Below are positions 16,256 to 25,117 of a stretch of 41,296 nucleotides of DNA, piece by piece. Numbering within the stretch: the stretch's first letter is position 1; every line of letters starts with the position of its first letter. The notes under the pieces are model-generated. The model made no database searches. It was not told the DNA's origin and worked only from the letters and a program-made list of their open reading frames with translations. The translations under genes were made by a program, and so were the position numbers. The DNA comes from an uncultured Gammaproteobacteria bacterium (GTDB lineage Bacteria > Pseudomonadota > Gammaproteobacteria > Pseudomonadales > Porticoccaceae), in NCBI GenBank assembly GCA_913060555.1, contig CAJXRS010000011.1, forward strand, positions 1 through 41,296, given 5' to 3'.

Positions 16256-16876
16256 TTATAACTTGGGGAGCGGGCTCTTGGGACCCAGGCTGTTGTGCTT
16301 CACGGAGTGGCGTTTGACATGGATGACGACGCTGTTGCTCTGCGCGATCACGGTTCCGCTGGCGTCGTCGATCACCTGGGCCTGGATGGTGCGGCTGCCG
16401 CGATAGAGGTCGCTGAGGGTCACCGCAGTGGTGGCCGCAGGTTCACCCTGGGGCTCGCCGTCCAGAAAGAACTGCACCAGGTGCCCGGTGTGCAGGGGTG
16501 GCTCCAGTTCCAGTTGCACCACCACGTTGAGCTGGCCCGGAGGGACGGTGGTATCGTTTTTCGGCGCGACGATCGCGATGCGCTCATAGAGGGCGGTTTG
16601 CTGCTCCTCCGGGGTGCTGGCCTGGAAGTCGGCCTCGAGCGCGGGCTGGGTGTTGACGGCCTCCAGCTCCAGCGCCTCGAATTCCCCCTGTTCCGGGGGG
16701 GTGTCGGTGTAGGAGACCTCGCCTCCCGGCCCCACTACCCGGTATACGGTCTCTCCGGCGTGCGCCTGCGGCGGTGCGCAGAACAGCAGCGCCACCGCCA
16801 GAGCGGCGGCCGGGACGAATGCGCGGTGCAAGGCGCAGGGTTTTGATGCCATTTTCGATAGCAGCCGACCGGTCAT
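16256..16876 (-). CDS. Secreted DUF4124-domain protein
   Basis: A 206-residue protein with an N-terminal signal sequence (basic start, hydrophobic AFVPAAALAVALLFCAPPQAHAG) and directly after it a DUF4124 domain (ETVYRVVGPGGEVSYTDTPP), a short WD-like strand motif of unknown function found in exported proteins. The second half (PKNDTTVPPGQLNVVVQLELEP ... VIAQSNSVVIHVKR) looks like an immunoglobulin-like beta sandwich. ATG 16876 was chosen because GGAGAGGAG stands just before it. The gene sits between glnA and glnL, a common gammaproteobacterial position, though no link to nitrogen control is known to me. Confidence 0.85.
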   Translation of the reverse strand: MTGRLLSKMASKPCALHRAFVPAAALAVALLFCAPPQAHAGETVYRVVGPGGEVSYTDTPPEQGEFEALELEAVNTQPALEADFQASTPEEQQTALYERIAIVAPKNDTTVPPGQLNVVVQLELEPPLHTGHLVQFFLDGEPQGEPAATTAVTLSDLYRGSRTIQAQVIDDASGTVIAQSNSVVIHVKRHSVKHNSLGPKSPLPKL

Positions 16877-16998
16877 AGATCTCCTCTCCCTCGAATCTCC
16901 CGCGAACGCTGGCCGCGGATACCCGGGCCGCTTCGCTGCCGGGTCTACCGGCAGGTCCGCATCGCAGTGTAGCCTGACCCGCACAGCATTGAGACCAG

Positions 16999-17028
16999 AA
17001 AAAAAGCCCGGTGTTTCCACCGGGCTTT
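16999..17028 (-). terminator. Intrinsic terminator of glnA
   Basis: Minus-strand stem of 11 bp (17003-17013 with 17018-17028), four-base loop, followed on that strand by a run of seven T. It lies about 20 bases after the glnA stop and separates glnA from the DUF4124 gene. Confidence 0.9.
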
Positions 17029-17050
17029 CGGGAGCCGCCGAGGCAGTGCC

Positions 17051-18454
17051 TCAGACGCTGTAGTACATGTCGAACTCCACCGGGTGGGTGGTCATCCGCA
17101 GGCGGTCGATCTCCGCCTGTTTGAGGCCGATGTAGGCGTCGATCATGTCGTCGTCCATCACCCCGCCGACCTTGAGGAACTCGCGATCCGCATCCAGGGA
17201 CGCGATTGCCTGTTCGAGTGAGGCGCAGACGGTGGGAATTGCCTTGGCTTCTTCCGGAGGCAGGTCGTAGAGATCCTTGTCGGCGGCATCGCCCGGGTGG
17301 ATCTTGTTCTGGATGCCGTCGAGCCCGGCCAGCAGCAGCGCGGTGAAGGCCAGATAGGGGTTGGCGGCGGGGTCGGGAAAGCGTACCTCGATGCGGCGCC
17401 CCTTGGGGTTGGGTACGAACGGGATGCGGATCGAGGCGGAGCGATTGCGTGCCGAATAGGCGAGCATGACCGGCGCTTCGAAGCCGGGGACCAGCCGTTT
17501 GTAGGAGTTGGTTGCCGGGTTGGTGAAGGCGTTGATCGCGCGGGCGTGCTTGATGGTGCCGCCGATGTAATAGAGGGCGGTTTCGGACAGCCCGGCGTAG
17601 GCGTCACCGGCAAAGATGTTCTTGCCTCCCTTGGACAGCGATTGGTGGCAGTGCATCCCTGAGCCATTGTCGCCCACCAGGGGCTTGGGCATGAAGGTGG
17701 CGGTCTTGCCGTAGGCGTGGGCGACATTGTGCACACAGTACTTGAGGATCTGGACCTCGTCGGCCTTGCGGGTCAGGGTGGCGGCGCCGACCCCGATCTC
17801 GCACTGGCCGGCGGTGCCCACCTCGTGGTGATGCACTTCGACTGTCAAGCCCATCTGGGTCATGGCGTCACACATGGCGGCGCGCAGATCGTGCAGTGAG
17901 TCCACCGGCGGGACGGGGAAGTAACCGCCCTTCACCGCCGGGCGGTGCCCCCGATTGCCTTCCGAAAAGTCGTGTTCGGAGGCCCAGGCCGCTTCTTCGG
18001 AGACGATCTTGTAGAAGGCACCGCTCATGCTGGCGTGCCATTTCACCTGGTCGAAGACGAAGAACTCGGGTTCCGGTCCGAACAGCGCGGTATCCGCGAT
18101 GCCGGTGGAGCGCAGGTATTCCTGGGCGCGGTCGGCGATCGAGCGCGGGTCGCGGCTGTAGCCCAGCATGGTGGTGGGCTCGACGATATTGCAGCGGATG
18201 ATGACGGTGGGGTCGTCGGTAAAGGGATCGAGGATGGCGGAGCTGTCGTCCGGCATCAGCACCATGTCCGATTCGTTGATGCCCTTCCAGCCGGCGATCG
18301 ACGAGCCGTCGAACATCTTGCCATCCTCGAAGAAGCTGTCGTTCACTTCGCTCGACGGCAGGGAAACGTGCTGCTCCTTGCCCTTGGTGTCCGTGAAGCG
18401 CAGGTCGATCCAGCGAGCCTCGGCCTCTTTAATCAACTCCAACGTCTTTGACAT
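17051..18454 (-). CDS. glnA: Glutamine synthetase, type I
   Basis: Makes glutamine from glutamate, ammonia and ATP in the cytosol; the central ammonia-assimilating enzyme. The 467 residues carry [21 protein letters not shown], the ATP/metal motifs [57 protein letters not shown], and the loop [12 protein letters not shown] that contains the Tyr adenylylated by GlnE. ATG 18454 ([15 protein letters not shown]) was chosen for its GGAGGAG ribosome site; the frame runs further upstream but without family similarity. It is followed by a strong terminator. Confidence 0.98.
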   Translation of the reverse strand: MSKTLELIKEAEARWIDLRFTDTKGKEQHVSLPSSEVNDSFFEDGKMFDGSSIAGWKGINESDMVLMPDDSSAILDPFTDDPTVIIRCNIVEPTTMLGYSRDPRSIADRAQEYLRSTGIADTALFGPEPEFFVFDQVKWHASMSGAFYKIVSEEAAWASEHDFSEGNRGHRPAVKGGYFPVPPVDSLHDLRAAMCDAMTQMGLTVEVHHHEVGTAGQCEIGVGAATLTRKADEVQILKYCVHNVAHAYGKTATFMPKPLVGDNGSGMHCHQSLSKGGKNIFAGDAYAGLSETALYYIGGTIKHARAINAFTNPATNSYKRLVPGFEAPVMLAYSARNRSASIRIPFVPNPKGRRIEVRFPDPAANPYLAFTALLLAGLDGIQNKIHPGDAADKDLYDLPPEEAKAIPTVCASLEQAIASLDADREFLKVGGVMDDDMIDAYIGLKQAEIDRLRMTTHPVEFDMYYSV

Positions 18455-18545
18455 TCTGCTCCTCCAATTCGGGATCTGTTCTGAGTGCCGCCTGGCCGCC
18501 GGTTGCGGTGACGGGGATGGACTGCGGTCCTTCGGCGAAAGGCTA

Positions 18546-18561
18546 AGCAAGCTGTATGCCG
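18546..18561 (-). promoter_or_regulatory. Sigma-54 promoter candidate of glnA
   Basis: Minus strand CGGCAT-ACAGC-TTGC keeps GG-N10-GC spacing and most of the TGGCAC-N5-TTGC consensus. The inferred start point is about 80 bases before the glnA ATG. Confidence 0.6.
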
Positions 18562-18715
18562 TTTCTCGGAAGCGTGGCGCTCGCGCCCCTTCCTTCACGT
18601 GCTTCTCGAAGCATGTGCTGCCGTGGTGCGCGAGCAATCGAGCACCGGAACGGGAGCAACGGCCCACTATAGCAATGCCGGAAGGTCCGGGGAATCGCCG
18701 TATTCGCGAGATGGC

Positions 18716-18761
18716 TGCACCAATATCGATCGATTTGCGCGCATGCGCACCAACATGGATC
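18716..18761. promoter_or_regulatory. Two NtrC-box-like sites upstream of glnA
   Basis: GCACCA-ACA-TGGATC at 18747-18761 matches ten of twelve dyad positions of the NtrC box. TGCACCA at 18716-18722 is a perfect half-site with a weak second half. Their centres are 29 bases apart, roughly 190 and 220 bases upstream of the predicted sigma-54 start, like paired NtrC enhancers of other glnA genes. The rest of the 18455-18846 gap holds no gene. Confidence 0.5.
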
Positions 18762-18807
18762 AGTTGGCCGGATCGCTCCCGGCCTCCGGTGCCCTGCCTG
18801 CAGCGCC

Positions 18808-18813
18808 TATAAT
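18808..18813 (+). promoter_or_regulatory. -10 box of the thiI promoter
   Basis: A consensus TATAAT 33 bases before the thiI ATG. A good -35 is not evident 16-18 bases upstream, so activation or an unusual -35 is possible. Confidence 0.55.
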
Positions 18814-18846
18814 GCCGGCCCCGCGCCCGACCTGCCCCTCAAGCCA

Positions 18847-20295
18847 ATGCACTTTGTCGTCAAGCTGTCCCCCGAAATCATCGTCAAGAGCGCTCCGGTA
18901 CGCCGGCGCTTTATCCGCCAACTGCGCCGCAATTTGAAAACCCTGTTGACGCCGCTGGTCAAGGGGGCCCGGATCTCTGGCACCTGGGATCGCATCGAGG
19001 TCGTCGCCGAGGTGGACGCCGAGACCGGCGCAGCCATGGCCGACATCCTGGCGCGGACCCCAGGCGTCGGTAGTTTCGCCCGGGTCGCAAGCCATCCGCT
19101 GGGCGATTTCGATGCCATCGCCGACCAGGCCTGGGCGCATTATCGCGAATTGCTCCCGGGCCGGCGCTTTGTGGTGCGTGTCAAGCGCTCGGGCAACCAT
19201 GCCTTCACGTCGCCCGAGGTCGAACGCGAGGTGGGCAGCCGGCTGTTGGCCCGGGCGGCGGGGGCTTCGGTCTCGCTGCGCGATCCCGAGCTCAGGGTGT
19301 CCCTGGAGATCGTGGCTGAGCGCTGCTATGTGATCGAGCATTCGCAACCCGGGCTGGGAGGATTTCCGCTCGGCCAGCAACCGCCGGTATTGACCCTGAT
19401 CTCCGGCGGCTTCGATTCCACGGTCGCCACCTATCTGATGCTGCGGCGCGGTCTGCGCACCCATTACTGCTTCTTCAATCTGGGTGGGCGGGCGCACGCG
19501 CTCGGCGTCAAGGAGGTCGCCCACTACCTGTGGGAGCGTTACGCGGCCAGTCACCAGCTGGTCTTCGTGACCGTGCCGTTCGAGGCGGTGGTGGCCGAGA
19601 TTCTCGAACGGGTCGACGATGCGTTGATGGGCGTGGTGCTCAAGCGCATGATGCTGCGCGCCGCCACCGCCGTGGCCGAGGCGTTGCGGGTGGATGCGCT
19701 GGTGACCGGCGAGAGTATCGCCCAGGTGTCCAGCCAGACCCTGCCCAATCTGGCGCTGATCGACCGGGCGACGGAGATGCCGGTGCTGCGGCCGCTGATC
19801 GCCATGGACAAGCAGGACATCATCGCCCAGGCGCGCCGTATCGGCACCGAGCCTTTCGCCGCCCACATGCCCGAGTACTGTGGGGTCATCTCGGTACGCC
19901 CCAGCACCCATGCCCGCGCCGAGCGCGTTGCGCACGCCGAAGCGGGCTTCGATTTTGCGATCCTGGAGCGCGCCATCGCCGCGCGCATCGAGGAGGATAT
20001 CGCCGGGGTGCTGGAATCCGGTGCCGGGGAAATCGGCGTGGAGATCTTCCGCGCGCCGCAGCCGGGAATGCCCATCCTCGACATCCGCCACCCGCAGGAA
20101 AGTGACCGGAAGCCGCTGCGGGTGGCGGGCACCCGGATCGAGGCGGTGCCCTTCTTTCGCCTGGAGCAATTCTTTGCCGGGATGCCCCGCGAAGCGCCCT
20201 ACCTGCTGTATTGCGACAAGGGCCTGATGAGCCGGCTGCACGCCGAGCTGCTGGTCGAGCAGGGCTTTACCCGAGTGGCGGTCTACCGGCCCTGA
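18847..20295 (+). CDS. thiI: tRNA 4-thiouridine synthase with rhodanese domain
   Basis: ThiI inserts sulfur at U8 of tRNA and can pass sulfur to the thiamine thiazole pathway. The 482 residues contain a THUMP domain (FVVKLSPEIIVKSAPVRRRFIRQL to about residue 165), the PP-loop ATPase motif LISGGFDSTVATYLM near residue 190, the conserved Cys in HMPEYCGVISVRP (disulfide partner), and a C-terminal rhodanese domain with the persulfide cysteine in LLYCDKGLMSRL. All key residues are present. Length matches E. coli ThiI (482). It stands alone, with its own -10 box, ahead of bipA. Confidence 0.97.
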   Translation: MHFVVKLSPEIIVKSAPVRRRFIRQLRRNLKTLLTPLVKGARISGTWDRIEVVAEVDAETGAAMADILARTPGVGSFARVASHPLGDFDAIADQAWAHYRELLPGRRFVVRVKRSGNHAFTSPEVEREVGSRLLARAAGASVSLRDPELRVSLEIVAERCYVIEHSQPGLGGFPLGQQPPVLTLISGGFDSTVATYLMLRRGLRTHYCFFNLGGRAHALGVKEVAHYLWERYAASHQLVFVTVPFEAVVAEILERVDDALMGVVLKRMMLRAATAVAEALRVDALVTGESIAQVSSQTLPNLALIDRATEMPVLRPLIAMDKQDIIAQARRIGTEPFAAHMPEYCGVISVRPSTHARAERVAHAEAGFDFAILERAIAARIEEDIAGVLESGAGEIGVEIFRAPQPGMPILDIRHPQESDRKPLRVAGTRIEAVPFFRLEQFFAGMPREAPYLLYCDKGLMSRLHAELLVEQGFTRVAVYRP

Positions 20296-20332
20296 GTGCG
20301 CGCCTGCCATTCTCGGGGCGCGGTTGCGCCCT

Positions 20333-20338
20333 TATAAT
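20333..20338 (+). promoter_or_regulatory. -10 box of the bipA promoter
   Basis: A consensus TATAAT 27 bases before the bipA ATG, in the 69-base gap after thiI. It is followed by GCGCGCC, the same GC-rich context seen after the thiI -10 box. Confidence 0.6.
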
Positions 20339-20364
20339 GCGCGCCCACTCAGCGGTGCCCAGCC

Positions 20365-22185
<1,821 letters not shown>

Positions 22186-22294
22186 GCCGCTGGTCGCCAC
22201 AAGTGCACCGTTGGTCGGCTCCCGGCGACGGTTAATGGCCGATTCTGTCGCGCAATGGATATTGTTGGCGTAATGGCTGCAATGGATCGCGATC

Positions 22295-22876
22295 ATGGAC
22301 GAGACACAGGAACGGCGCATTGACGCCAACGCCTACTTTGACACCCAATTGGGACTCTGGCGTTCGACTGGCCTGATGACCTGGGGGCTTACCCTGTTCG
22401 CGGTATTTTGCCTGCTGATGGGGTTGATCGACTTCTTCGACGACCAGTTGCTGTTGGCAGGCGTACTCTTCACCTGCTCGGCGGTGTCCTTTGCCGGCCT
22501 CGCGGTGGCTCAGTCCCTGGGTTACCACACCGGCGCCAAATGGTATTTCATCGTCCCCATCCTGGGACTGTTTTTCCTGTTGTTGTTGCAGGGCGGAGTT
22601 GAGCAGACCGGACTGTTCTGGTGTCTGGCGTTCACCCCCGGACTGCTGTACCTACTCGGTTACGTGTGGGGCGCGGTGCTGCTGCTGATGATGACTGTGG
22701 TGCTGGCGGCGATCTTCGTTACCGACGTCTATCCCTGGACGAACAACAGCTACAGCTCGGTCGTCGAGGGCCGCTTCCTGCTTGCCTTCGTCGGCCTGGG
22801 CCTGTTCAGCCTGGGCCAGGATTATCTGTTGAGCCGGCAGATAGCGGGCGGGGCCGAGATCGCCGAACGCCCCTGA
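22295..22876 (+). CDS. Six-helix membrane protein, sensor-domain-like, no output domain
   Basis: A 193-residue polytopic protein. After a hydrophilic start (MDETQERRIDANAYFDTQLGLW) there are about six hydrophobic helices: residues 27-45, 52-72, 83-100, 105-123, 126-143 and 160-176. The segment NNSYSSVVEGRFLLAFVGLGLFSL between the last two helices resembles the membrane input regions (MASE/5TM-like) that precede GGDEF or histidine-kinase domains, but the frame ends 17 residues after the last helix and no output domain follows. It may be a truncated receptor or a stand-alone membrane protein. The ribosome site is poor. The function is unknown. Confidence 0.7.
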   Translation: MDETQERRIDANAYFDTQLGLWRSTGLMTWGLTLFAVFCLLMGLIDFFDDQLLLAGVLFTCSAVSFAGLAVAQSLGYHTGAKWYFIVPILGLFFLLLLQGGVEQTGLFWCLAFTPGLLYLLGYVWGAVLLLMMTVVLAAIFVTDVYPWTNNSYSSVVEGRFLLAFVGLGLFSLGQDYLLSRQIAGGAEIAERP

Positions 22877-23045
22877 GGGAATGCCAGAGACAGCCTGGCC
22901 GCACGAGGCAGGCCGGGCGCAGGGTGCGCGAGAGCCAGCCCGGTGCAGGAATGGGGTAGAACCCGTCCGTGGCAATGGGCCAGCCCCCTATACGCGACAA
23001 GACATGTGCGCGACCAGACAGGTGGTTTTCGCCTGAAAACTCCCC

Positions 23046-23074
23046 TTGACAAAAGGCGCGGCTATTTGTATTCT
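23046..23074 (+). promoter_or_regulatory. Near-consensus sigma-70 promoter
   Basis: TTGACA (23046-23051), exactly 17 bases, then TATTCT (23069-23074). The predicted start is near 23081, giving a leader of about 30 bases to the ATG at 23112. It is the best sigma-70 promoter I see in the window. The preceding 170 bases (22877-23045) show nothing else. Confidence 0.75.
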
Positions 23075-23111
23075 TCCTTGTACACAACGACGAATACCAA
23101 AGGGACCAATC

Positions 23112-23519
23112 ATGCAAACTGTCGTCCATCAAGCCAAAGGGGTGAGCAGTCGCCCCGGCGCAATCGCCATCGCGGGTCTCCTCGGGTCTCTTTTTTTTAC
23201 CGTATTCTCCATGCCCGGCTTTTCAGAGACGAATCCAGGTGATGGTGCGCAAGCTCTGCTGCAAGTCGTTCCCGGCGCACATCGCGCCACTGGTAAGTTG
23301 ACGGAACCCGGCGTCGCCAAGGGTCCTGGGCAATCGAGACGGGCACAGCGCAATGCAAAGCTCCCTGTAGAGGCAGCGTCTGAAGCCAGACTGGCGGCGG
23401 AAGTTACACCCGCGCCCAACAGAAGGAAAATGAACAGGGGAGGCACAAGGGCTACCCTGGCGGTGGTAGCGCCCGCAAACCCGAGTGTCAATCAGATCTC
23501 ACGCAAAAGAAGTCGCTAA
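23112..23519 (+). CDS. Small secreted basic protein of unknown function
   Basis: A 135-residue protein I do not recognise. Residues 1-39 look like a signal peptide: a basic stretch, the hydrophobic GAIAIAGLLGSLFFTVFSM and a possible cleavage after GFS. The mature part is rich in Ala, Arg, Lys, Pro and Gly (KLTEPGVAKGPGQSRRAQRN, PAPNRRKMNRGGTRATLA), has no Cys and no predicted strong secondary structure, and ends with a basic RKRSR tail. It lies under a strong promoter and 371 bases upstream of the ATP-grasp gene on the same strand. It could be a partner or substrate of that operon, or unrelated. Existence as a gene is supported mainly by promoter, start and open frame. Confidence 0.55.
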   Translation: MQTVVHQAKGVSSRPGAIAIAGLLGSLFFTVFSMPGFSETNPGDGAQALLQVVPGAHRATGKLTEPGVAKGPGQSRRAQRNAKLPVEAASEARLAAEVTPAPNRRKMNRGGTRATLAVVAPANPSVNQISRKRSR

Positions 23520-23890
23520 CGGATGAGCGCACAGGCCATCGAGGATGCCGAGCACTTGGCATCCTTGGCCAGCCGCTCCATGAGGTCGATCCGGAACCAG
23601 TCGTTCATGGTGCCGGCGAAGATGCGGAGCTCGCCTTGCCCTGAAGCTCGCCTCGCCTTGCCCTGCCGGGCCATAACCTGTCCGACCCGCTGCCGCGTTA
23701 ATAATTCCGTGTTTCTATTGCAATTATTACAATTTCCGCACACCCGCCGATTTGATTTTTAGCCGGTCAATGGGCCACACTGACCTCCGAAGTGTCTTTC
23801 CTTTGGCCAGGATTCACTGGTCGTCAAGCGTTGCCAATCCACATTTTGGGCGAGAAAAGGCACAGAAACAGGTGTTATCTGGAGGTTATT
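23520..23890. other. Intergenic stretch before the ATP-grasp operon
   Basis: No gene is supportable here. The stretch 23630-23680 has a short repeated CGCCTTGCCCTG. Bases 23700-23760 are strikingly AT-rich, with a TACAAT -10-like hexamer near 23730 but no matching -35, and may hold the operon promoter. A minus-strand open frame (23743 to 23516) containing FAGTMNDWFRIDLMERLAKD looks protein-like but I cannot assign it. Confidence 0.5.
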
Positions 23891-25117
23891 ATGTCAACAA
23901 AGGATCAGGAAAAAGGCTATGTTGCCTTGCTGGGCTGGTCGCTGAATGCCATTGATGCCGTCGACAGGATGGACCGGCGTTACGTGGTAGTTGCTCCGCC
24001 GTGGGCGGAGGAATATGCAACGAAGCACAATATTCCCTATATTCCCTGGAACTTTGAGCGGCTCAATGATCGCTCCATGGAAATTGCGCAAACCTTGCAG
24101 GATCAGGGTGTGGATGTCGCCATCCCGATGTTCGAGGAAACGGTGGAATGGGCTGGTGCAATCAATGCGATGCTGATGAAAAACCCCCGGCTGATGGGGC
24201 AGGCGTTGCTGTTTCGCGACAAGGCGCTGATGAAGCGCCGCGCGCAACTGGGTGGTATTCGTGTCGGTATTTTTGAAGAAGCACATGACAAATCGGATGT
24301 CATCCATTTTCTCAAGCGCGTCAACCAGGCTCTGCTCAAACTGGATGGCGACCCCAATGATCCGATTCACCTGAAAGCCTTCGACAAAGCCGGCTGTCTC
24401 GGCCATCGGGTAGTCAGAACCCCGGATGATATCCAGGCCATTCCTGAGGACGAATTCCCGTTTTTGATGGAAAGCCATCTGGATGGCTGGGAGTTCGCCG
24501 TGGAAGCCTGGATTCACGACCGTAAGATACGTTTTCTGAATATTTCCGAGTATGTCACCCTCGGCTACTCAGTGTTTGTGCCGGCCTCCCCCGAGTTGGA
24601 GAAATGGCGGCCCCGCATTGAGGAGGAAATAGAAAAGCTGATTGAAACCTTTGATATCGATTTCGGCTTCATTCACCCGGAGTATTTTGTAACCAAAGAC
24701 GGTAAAATGTACTTCGGTGAGGTGGCCTACCGCCCGCCCGGCTTTAAAGTGTTCGAGTTGCTGGAACGGGCCTATGGCTTCAATGCCTATCAGGGCATGG
24801 TGCTGGCATTTGATCCGCACACCACGGAGGAGGAAATTACGACCTTTTTCCCCAAAGAGGTGGTGGATGCGCAAGGTCATGCCGGATGTTTCGGGGTCTA
24901 TCCGCGCCGTCGGGTAGTGAGTGAGTTGCGTATTCCGGACGAGACGGAGCAACATGAATACTTCGAGTTTCATGAGTTGCAGGCCCCGCAAGAAAACAAG
25001 GTCACCAAGCGCTCGGCATTCGGTACGCACTGGGGGCTGGTATATTTCTTCGGTACGGATCCTTACAGGATGCGCGATTTACTGAAGTACCAGGAAGAGC
25101 TGGATTTTTATGTCTGA
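23891..25117 (+). CDS. ATP-grasp ligase of unknown substrate
   Basis: A 408-residue cytosolic protein with the ATP-grasp ligase fold, which joins a carboxylate to an amine through an acyl-phosphate. In order: a pre-ATP-grasp Rossmann-like domain (KGYVALLGWSLNAIDAVDRM to about residue 95), FRDKALMKRRAQLGGIRVG (109-126), the ATP lysine region LKAFDKAGCLGHRVV, the hinge FLMESHLDGWEFAVEAWI (191-208), and the Mg site HPEYFVTKDGKMYFGEVAYRPPG with Glu264, Glu277 and Arg281. The last reads E-V-A-Y-R, like the EIAPR of PurK rather than the usual E-x-N. GGAGG lies 5 bases before ATG 23891. It overlaps the next gene by 8 bases. The base composition is lower in GC than its neighbours, suggesting transfer. 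Confidence 0.85.
   Translation: MSTKDQEKGYVALLGWSLNAIDAVDRMDRRYVVVAPPWAEEYATKHNIPYIPWNFERLNDRSMEIAQTLQDQGVDVAIPMFEETVEWAGAINAMLMKNPRLMGQALLFRDKALMKRRAQLGGIRVGIFEEAHDKSDVIHFLKRVNQALLKLDGDPNDPIHLKAFDKAGCLGHRVVRTPDDIQAIPEDEFPFLMESHLDGWEFAVEAWIHDRKIRFLNISEYVTLGYSVFVPASPELEKWRPRIEEEIEKLIETFDIDFGFIHPEYFVTKDGKMYFGEVAYRPPGFKVFELLERAYGFNAYQGMVLAFDPHTTEEEITTFFPKEVVDAQGHAGCFGVYPRRRVVSELRIPDETEQHEYFEFHELQAPQENKVTKRSAFGTHWGLVYFFGTDPYRMRDLLKYQEELDFYV

Noticed and set aside
23516-23743. Minus-strand frame containing FAGTMNDWFRIDLMERLAKD
   Set aside because: It looks protein-like over about 35 residues but has no ribosome site and I cannot place it in a family; left as unresolved intergenic sequence.
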